This document shows positions 59,306-64,000 of a DNA stretch of 64,000 nucleotides, piece by piece. Each line of letters begins with the position of its first letter. Position 1 is the stretch's first letter. The DNA lies in assembly GCF_007746075.1 (NCBI RefSeq), contig NZ_CP036339.1, positions 6,380,028 to 6,444,027 on the forward strand. The letters run 5' to 3'. Under the pieces are notes generated by a model that had not been told where the DNA came from, did not search any database, and saw only the letters and a list, made by a program, of their open reading frames with translations. The DNA is from Lacipirellula limnantheis. Lineage in GTDB: Bacteria; Planctomycetota; Planctomycetia; Pirellulales; Lacipirellulaceae. Both the position numbers and the translations under genes were made by a program.

Positions 59306-59829
59306 GGCCCGCCTCCATTTCCATCGTTTTCGCTTGCCGGCGCCTCAATCTCCGTCGCCGACGACGACGTCAGCATCGCCGGCTCGACGTCGATCACTTT
59401 CGACTCGTCGACCTTGCCCACTCCCTCCGCCGCGATGTTCATCAGGTGCGTCAGCAGCGCGCTCCGCCGCTGCAAGTCGGTCACCTCCGCCACGATCATT
59501 TCTGCGAAACGTTCGAGCGTCTCCAGCACCGCCTCGGTAAACTTCACGCGATCCGGGCCGCTGAGCTTGTCGATGCGCGCCTGCTGTTCAAGCCACCAGA
59601 CGCTCGACCGCCAGTTCTTCTCCTCACTCGCCGCCTTGCGCACTTGGCCCATGTACGAGAGCACCGCTGCCCCCTCGGCACGCAGCAGATCCTTGGCAAG
59701 CTCCTCGTCTCGCACTAACTCCGCCTGCAACTGCTCGAGCGTCAGCCCTACATACTTCGCCGCGGCCTCTCTTCCGCAGCCAAGCTTCACCACGTCGCAA
59801 ATCTTCGTTCGCTCGAAATCCTCCAACAT
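59302..59829 (-). CDS. Small terminase subunit-like protein
   Basis: 175 residues: MLEDFERTKICDVVKLGCGR, a helix-turn-helix-like KYVGLTLEQLQAELVRDEEL and further helices, followed by an acidic tail. Stop and start of the large subunit overlap. AGGGGGGGC ahead of ATG 59829 serves as ribosome-binding site. It recognises the packaging substrate in related phages. Confidence 0.8.
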   Translation of the reverse strand: MLEDFERTKICDVVKLGCGREAAAKYVGLTLEQLQAELVRDEELAKDLLRAEGAAVLSYMGQVRKAASEEKNWRSSVWWLEQQARIDKLSGPDRVKFTEAVLETLERFAEMIVAEVTDLQRRSALLTHLMNIAAEGVGKVDESKVIDVEPAMLTSSSATEIEAPASENDGNGGGP

Positions 59830-59856
59830 ATCGCCCCCCCTTTCTCCTCGTCCCCT

Positions 59857-59882
59857 GGACTGGTCGCTTAAGCGACCAGTCC
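59857..59882. repeat. Dispersed palindrome family O
   Basis: A perfect 26-base palindrome centred on CGCTTAAGCG, followed by CCGAACCC, between the ABC-GNAT and small terminase genes; copy of 14957-14982. Confidence 0.88.
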
Positions 59883-59915
59883 GAACCCTCGCAAACGCAT
59901 GCCCCGCATCAACGC

Positions 59916-61121
59916 TCACTCTCCCACGTACTCAAACGAAACCACCGCTCTCCCCGCTGAGCTCCGATACTTGGCAAATCGCTTCGATCCGCTGGGACTC
60001 GACCCCGTCTTCTTCACGTTGACCGTTCGCCACTCGCTCGATCGCGCACAATGCCGTATGAGCGCGGGGTGACTGCTAGTGACGTTGATCCGCAACCCTT
60101 CCGCGCGATGGAGCGACGCCACGGCCGCGACGACGCGCATGCCGATTCCCATCCCCTGATAGTCCGGCAGCGTCACGATCCGCGTGAACCGCCAATGGTT
60201 CTTCTTGGCGATCACCGGGAGCGTGGCGCAGAACGTCACCGGCTCTCCATCCCACGTCGCCAGGTAGCATCGCGCGCCTGGCGCCAGCCCTCCGCTCAAA
60301 TAGTGATGACGCGCAAACATTCGCCACGGCGCCACCCCGCAGCGATGGATTTCAAGCTCGATCGGAGGCCGCCGAAGACGCCTCCGCTCGAGCGCGCCGG
60401 TCGCCATGTCGAGCACCCAGTCCGCTTCAAGCCATTCAGCGACGTCGTCATGGCAAGTTACCGCCACGAACCGGCAGCGTATGCTGTCGCGGCGAATTCC
60501 CTTCGCGATTGCGAGCGAACAAGCCCGCGCCACATTCCGATCAACGACGCTAGTAAACTCGTCAAACGCCACGATGGGCCGCGACGCGCCAGCGGAGCGT
60601 TCCCTCAACGAGTCGCGGTGAACCGGTTCGTCCGTGGTCAGTAGTCCGTCGTCAGTTGCTGCTGTCGCAGAGGCCGTTTCCCGTTTGTCTTTAGCAACTG
60701 ACAACTGACCACGGACCACTGACAAGGCTCGCGCCAAATCACACCGAAACCGCTCTCCGCAGCTGAGCACTCGATACGGTTTCACCCACGATGGCGGCGA
60801 GCTGAACCCCACCGCCGTGAACAGCTCAACCACTTGCTGCAACGGCAGATCTTCCAAGCAATCGATTACTGCCCGATCGTCGGGCCACTCCCCGCCCCGA
60901 TAGAGTTGTTCGCCGTAGAACTGCGACGCCACGGTGCTTTTGCCGCTCCCCGAAGGCCCCACGATCAATCCCACGTCCCACGCTTCGTCTTCGCCGGGAA
61001 TCTCCACCGCAAACCGCTCCGTCGCCTTCTCCGCCAGCGGCACGTCAAACATGCCGGCGACCTGCTGCACGCGGAACGAATCGTAGACCGGACAACTTAC
61101 GACAACGTCAAGACTCGGCAT
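59916..61121 (-). CDS. ABC-type ATPase fused to a GNAT acetyltransferase domain
   Basis: 401 residues. Residues 50-200 form an ABC ATPase: Walker A GPSGSGKST (55-63), signature VLSCGERFRCDLARAL (118-133) and Walker B RPIVAFDEFTSVVDR (181-195). Residues about 250-401 form a GNAT fold with the acetyl-CoA motif DYQGMGIGMRVVAAVA. Between signature and Walker B, residues 134-163 are encoded by dispersed palindrome family H. Such fusions are known next to terminase genes in phages as I recall, but their role is unsettled. It overlaps the ParB-like gene. Confidence 0.85.
   Translation of the reverse strand: MPSLDVVVSCPVYDSFRVQQVAGMFDVPLAEKATERFAVEIPGEDEAWDVGLIVGPSGSGKSTVASQFYGEQLYRGGEWPDDRAVIDCLEDLPLQQVVELFTAVGFSSPPSWVKPYRVLSCGERFRCDLARALSVVRGQLSVAKDKRETASATAATDDGLLTTDEPVHRDSLRERSAGASRPIVAFDEFTSVVDRNVARACSLAIAKGIRRDSIRCRFVAVTCHDDVAEWLEADWVLDMATGALERRRLRRPPIELEIHRCGVAPWRMFARHHYLSGGLAPGARCYLATWDGEPVTFCATLPVIAKKNHWRFTRIVTLPDYQGMGIGMRVVAAVASLHRAEGLRINVTSSHPALIRHCARSSEWRTVNVKKTGSSPSGSKRFAKYRSSAGRAVVSFEYVGE
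60634..60723. repeat. Family H palindrome in frame inside the ABC-GNAT gene
   Basis: GTGGTCAGTAGTCCGTCGTC and, inverted, CAACTGACCACGGACCACTG; about 90 bases (30 codons) without a stop. The intergenic sister copy is at 29521-29613. Confidence 0.9.
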
Positions 61122-61657
61122 CGGTAGCCCTCCCCGCGCATGCGTTCAAAAACCTCACGCTGATTCGCCTCGTCGCGACATTCGACGACGACCTGCCACG
61201 ACTCCGGGATCACGACCTCTTCGTATTCCACCCCCGCGTCTTCCGCTGCGTCCGTCGCCAGGCATGCCAGCCCCTGGAGGAGTTCCTCCACCCCCGGGCT
61301 GATGAACTCTGCATCCTTCAGCAACGCCGCGAGTTGTTCCTGATCCGGCTCAGCCAGCGCCGCGACCGAGTCGTGCGTCAGCAGAATTTTGTCCGCCTCG
61401 GCCGCCGTCACGTCGAGCACCAGCACCGGCACCATCGCGTCCGGCGTCGTCTCCGCGCGCAGGTGGCCGTCGATCAACTCCAATGAACCGTCCTCAAGTT
61501 CCCGCGCCAGTAGCGCCCCGGCGTACCCGATCTCGGCCAGCAATCCGCGCATGGCCGCGCACTGTTCGGGCGGATGGGTGCGCCAATTGCGCGGATTCGG
61601 CCGCAGCTCCCCTGCCGGCGCCCGCCGTAGCTCACGGATTCGATCGCGAATTGGCAT
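61097..61657 (-). CDS. ParB/Srx-like nuclease-domain protein of the phage cluster
   Basis: 186 residues beginning MPIRDRIRELRRAPAGELRP. Motifs NPRNWRTHPPEQCAAMRGLL and GSLELIDGHLRAETTPD with VLDVTAAEADKILLTHDS match the N-terminal ParB-like domain often found near phage terminase genes. AGGAG nine bases before ATG 61657 sets the start. It may act as a nuclease or CTP-binding switch on phage DNA; function is inferred. Confidence 0.82.
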   Translation of the reverse strand: MPIRDRIRELRRAPAGELRPNPRNWRTHPPEQCAAMRGLLAEIGYAGALLARELEDGSLELIDGHLRAETTPDAMVPVLVLDVTAAEADKILLTHDSVAALAEPDQEQLAALLKDAEFISPGVEELLQGLACLATDAAEDAGVEYEEVVIPESWQVVVECRDEANQREVFERMRGEGYRCRVLTLS

Positions 61658-61958
61658 GTTGTTGTTCTCCTGGTTGCATTCCCAGCGCATCGACGACGTC
61701 GTTCGCGACGTACCCGAGCGCCATCCCCAACAGCGCCACCATGGCGATCCATGTCCGCCGCAGGACCATCATCCAGCCGACAAGTCCCAACTCGTCGCCG
61801 GCGCCTCGCACCGTCTTTTCGATCGATGCAATCATCTGCGCGTGCTCTCCCAATTCGCGATGGACCGCCCCCAGACCATCCGCGTGGTAGCCTAGCTCAT
61901 TCCGCAAAAACGCGGCGAGATGAACGACTTGCGTTTCCAGTTCATGCTGACAGTCCAT
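61632..61958 (-). CDS. Small single-span membrane protein, holin-like position
   Basis: 108 residues from MDCQHELETQVVHLAAFLRN. A helical soluble part leads to a membrane helix LRRTWIAMVALLGMALGYVA and a short charged tail. The size and topology suit a holin or anti-holin-like membrane protein; no family evidence. The frame is open upstream through the CACAGAG repeat but ATG 61958 with AGGGA upstream is more credible. It overlaps the ParB-like start by 26 bases. Confidence 0.6.
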   Translation of the reverse strand: MDCQHELETQVVHLAAFLRNELGYHADGLGAVHRELGEHAQMIASIEKTVRGAGDELGLVGWMMVLRRTWIAMVALLGMALGYVANDVVDALGMQPGEQQHANSRSNP

Positions 61959-61995
61959 CGCGATTGCTTCCCTAACTAATCCATCGGGCCTTAAC

Positions 61996-62138
61996 GCATT
62001 AACCACAGAGTTCACAGAGAGCACAAAGGAAATACGGTAGACACGACTGCTCCTTTCACGGAACGCCTGCTCCGTCAGCTCAACAGCTGACAACCATCTC
62101 TCTTCTCTGTGTCCTCTGTGTTCTCTGTGGTTAATGCA
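61996..62138. repeat. Palindromic repeat, module F (CACAGAG family)
   Basis: GCATTAACCACAGAGTTCAC with AGAGAGCACA and the inverse CTGTGTCCTCTGTGTTCTCT plus GTGGTTAATGC. Confidence 0.88.
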
Positions 62139-62164
62139 TTTGATTGAAATCAATAAATTGACGC

Positions 62165-62854
62165 CTACCGAACCGTCGCCGCAGCCGCCTTGCCCGATTC
62201 CGTCTTCAAGTTCGGCGAATCCCCCGGCCCTTGCGGCTCTTCCGTCGGCCGCACGCCCGAGGCCATGTCGACGCGATTGGCGTCGCCGGCGAACGCCTTG
62301 AGGTACTCCAACACCTGCACGTAGCTGCCGTACATCCGCATCGAGTCTTTCACGTAGATGAACGACGTACGAAAGCGGCTCTCCAGCCGCGTCCAGTTAA
62401 CGATCGCGCGATCGATGGCGCCCAGCAGCACCAGCGCGTTTTGGCTCCGAAAGTTCAGCTGACTCCCCAGCGGAATATTGGGGTCCGATCCATCGACCGA
62501 CCACGGCAAGTTAACGAGCCCGCCCGGCGCTTCCTGGATCTCGTCGCCGCCGAACGGCGCCGTCGAGCCGAGCAGCGTCTCGTTCGAATTGATGGCTCGC
62601 TCAATGAGATCGCCGAGCGGCGTCTTCTCCGGGTTGTACGTCACGCGGCGCCGCATCCGATCGCAGGCGAGCAGATGTTCGACGTAGTGATCTTTCGTCG
62701 TCTCATCGAGCCCGCCGCGAACGCCGAACTCGTCGTTAGCGACGACCTCGCTGCGAAAATCAAACAGCGGTCCCAGCGCCGCCAAAATGTGAAGGTTCCG
62801 AAACTCCGTGATGATTCTGCGAAACTGCTCTTTTCCAGGGTCGCCGGCAGGCAT
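62165..62854 (-). CDS. Hypothetical protein of the phage cluster
   Basis: 229 residues from MPAGDPGKEQFRRIITEFRN, with AAAGGAGG ahead of ATG 62854, an excellent ribosome-binding site. Mostly helical with VLLGAIDRAIVNWTRLESRF and YVQVLEYLKAFAGDANRVDM. No family recognised. Transcribed with the head cluster. Confidence 0.7.
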   Translation of the reverse strand: MPAGDPGKEQFRRIITEFRNLHILAALGPLFDFRSEVVANDEFGVRGGLDETTKDHYVEHLLACDRMRRRVTYNPEKTPLGDLIERAINSNETLLGSTAPFGGDEIQEAPGGLVNLPWSVDGSDPNIPLGSQLNFRSQNALVLLGAIDRAIVNWTRLESRFRTSFIYVKDSMRMYGSYVQVLEYLKAFAGDANRVDMASGVRPTEEPQGPGDSPNLKTESGKAAAATVR

Positions 62855-62941
62855 GGTGGCCTCCTTTGCTGAGTGAAACGGATTTGGAAAACGATGCAAA
62901 ACTTGCGATTAAGAATGGGGATGGTCGAATGCTGAATGGGG

Positions 62942-63895
62942 TCAAAACGCCGAGTGCGAGGTTGTCCCCCCAATCCCTATTCCAAATTCCCCATTGATCT
63001 GAAAGTTTGTGGGCGCGATCTCATTGAACCGCTCGCGCAACTCGCGCCTCAGCCCGTCGGCCCACGCGCTTTGATTTGGATCAGCGTTGCTCTCGGCAAT
63101 CGCGTCCAGTCGGTCGAGCGCAAGGCGTCCTGCAACCGCGTCTTGTAGCGGGTCACGTCCTTCGAGCTGTGAAAGTCGTAGAAGTTCGCGAGCCTCGCGA
63201 TCGTCGCGCTCGATCGGGGATTGCTCGTCGACGACGATTGTCTGGCCGTGCTCGCAGGCGCGGCCGTTCTGAAACGGCGCAGCCGCAGCGGCGGTCGCCT
63301 CCTCAGAAGTTGTGAGTGGCGAGTCATGAGCGGCGAGTTGCGAGGACAAAGATTCAGCTTGTTGAAATGTTGGTTCTTTCTTTCGCAACTCGCGACTCAC
63401 AACTCGCAACTTTCGTCGCTTCAGCCCTCGACCAAACAACCAACCGCCGACGGTCGTCGCGGCGATGATCCCCCAACCGGCAGGCCCGCTGACGCCAAGC
63501 AGCGTGGTCGCCAGCGTCGCGGCAGCGCGAGCGACGCCGCTGACGGTCGCTGGCAGTTCACCGCCGCTCCCCGCCCCACTGGCGGGCGTCGATGGAATTT
63601 GCCGAAACTCCATCGCATCAAGCCGCGCAGCAATCGCCGCCATCGCATCGCCGCACTCGCACGATTGCCCCGGCGATTCAACGACTGGCGGCGTCGCCGG
63701 AGTCGTCACGATGGGCGTTTGAGGTTCCCCGCCAATCACTGGGCAGGTTCCATTAGGACAAACAAGGCCGCCGCGCGGCGCGTTCGCAAATGGTGATGAC
63801 GCTCCGCCATTCGCGCGCCGCCCCAAGACGCGTTCCAAGAACCGACCTAACGGCCACCCGTGCTGGCGTAGGTCACGCCGCCGCTTTCGCCCCAC
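62942..63895 (-). CDS. Hypothetical proline-rich membrane protein with in-frame repeat insertion
   Basis: 317 residues. A basic, glycine/proline-rich start with cysteine pairs (VCPNGTCPVI and SCECGDAM), then a hydrophobic segment VARAAATLATTLLGVSGPAG and GWGIIAATTVGGWLFGRGLK. Residues about 161-196 (RVVSRELRKKEPTFQQAESL and following) derive from dispersed family J. The C-terminal 120 residues are helical (REARELLRLSQLEGRDPLQD, GLRRELRERFNEIAP). No family recognised. It overlaps the trypsin-like gene by about 49 bases. Confidence 0.68.
   Translation of the reverse strand: MGRKRRRDLRQHGWPLGRFLERVLGRRANGGASSPFANAPRGGLVCPNGTCPVIGGEPQTPIVTTPATPPVVESPGQSCECGDAMAAIAARLDAMEFRQIPSTPASGAGSGGELPATVSGVARAAATLATTLLGVSGPAGWGIIAATTVGGWLFGRGLKRRKLRVVSRELRKKEPTFQQAESLSSQLAAHDSPLTTSEEATAAAAAPFQNGRACEHGQTIVVDEQSPIERDDREARELLRLSQLEGRDPLQDAVAGRLALDRLDAIAESNADPNQSAWADGLRRELRERFNEIAPTNFQINGEFGIGIGGTTSHSAF
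63309..63414. repeat. Dispersed palindrome family J inside a gene
   Basis: GTTGTGAGTGGCGAGTCATG with AGCGGCGAGTTGCGAG and the inverse CGCAACTCGCGACTCACAAC. About 106 bases in frame. Confidence 0.82.
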
Positions 63896-64000
63896 ACCAC
63901 CGCCACGAGCCGGCCGCGGTTGTCGAAGACGCCGCCCCCCGAGTCGCCCGAACGCACGGCGCCGCCAATTCGCACGCTCGTTTGGCCGGGACTTTCCGAG
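63847..64000 (-). CDS. Trypsin-like serine protease, C-terminal end only
   Basis: The last 50 residues of a chymotrypsin-fold protease, ending VRSGDSGGGVFDNRGRLVAV and VWGESGGVTYASTGGR. The GDSGG motif contains the catalytic serine. The N-terminal part lies beyond the window edge. Its place at the head of the cluster suggests co-transcription; it could be a maturation or housekeeping protease. Confidence 0.8.
   Translation of the reverse strand, partial: SESPGQTSVRIGGAVRSGDSGGGVFDNRGRLVAVVWGESGGVTYASTGGR

Overview
The window is high-GC bacterial DNA that reads as a planctomycete, most likely order Pirellulales. Lineage markers are a DUF1559 pseudopilin-like protein, PEP-CTERM and dockerin-like secreted proteins, short proteins beginning with the planctomycete LLVLMTLLAL membrane motif, a lysine/alanine-rich histone-like protein and large VWA/amidotransferase-like membrane proteins. 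No rRNA, tRNA or CRISPR was found.

Bases 1-39500 are chromosomal housekeeping and accessory genes: a VWA membrane protein (cut by the window edge), a quinone oxidoreductase, two DUF697-type GTPases, two methyltransferases, the primary sigma factor, a phosphate-selective-type porin, a cobalamin riboswitch followed by a four-gene surface/secreted-protein operon, an AroE-like protein lacking the catalytic residues, bioD, a glycogen/galactose block (GH57, galT, glgA), an aromatic/aspartate aminotransferase, inositol-phosphate synthase, a histone-like gene, a DEAD-box helicase, a PIN toxin-antitoxin pair, a solute-binding lipoprotein, an MBL-fold hydrolase, a flavin monooxygenase and an XRE regulator.

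Bases 39563-64000 hold, on the minus strand, a phage-head gene cluster (trypsin-like protease, ParB-like protein, ABC-ATPase/GNAT fusion, small and large terminase, portal, prohead protease, decoration-like protein, major capsid protein) with no tail genes in view. Its capsid gene is split by a 12.3-kb insertion (40533-52843) bounded by the 6-bp direct repeat CGCATT. The insertion has its own large serine integrase, two further serine recombinases, its own terminase pair, a TGT/DpdA-like protein and a block of strongly structured, probably RNA-coding sequence. It looks like a phage satellite whose attachment site lies inside a phage capsid gene. In the excised circle the integrase reading frame would run through attP and gain 33 residues, so integration truncates both the capsid and the integrase.

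The other striking feature is a dense set of dispersed palindromic repeats. About a dozen composite elements (170-280 bp) fill gene gaps. Each is built from several unrelated modules (for example AACCGCCAAGGACGCCAAGG) arranged as nested inverted arms, and each module is itself a degenerate tandem of a unit of roughly 9-11 bases. Other families sit in frame inside coding genes (monooxygenase, ABC-GNAT, a membrane protein), form the end of galT, and appear to encode the signal peptide of a lipoprotein. They are present in the chromosome and in the phage-head cluster but I saw none in the 12.3-kb insertion, which suggests the head cluster is an old resident and the insertion a recent arrival.
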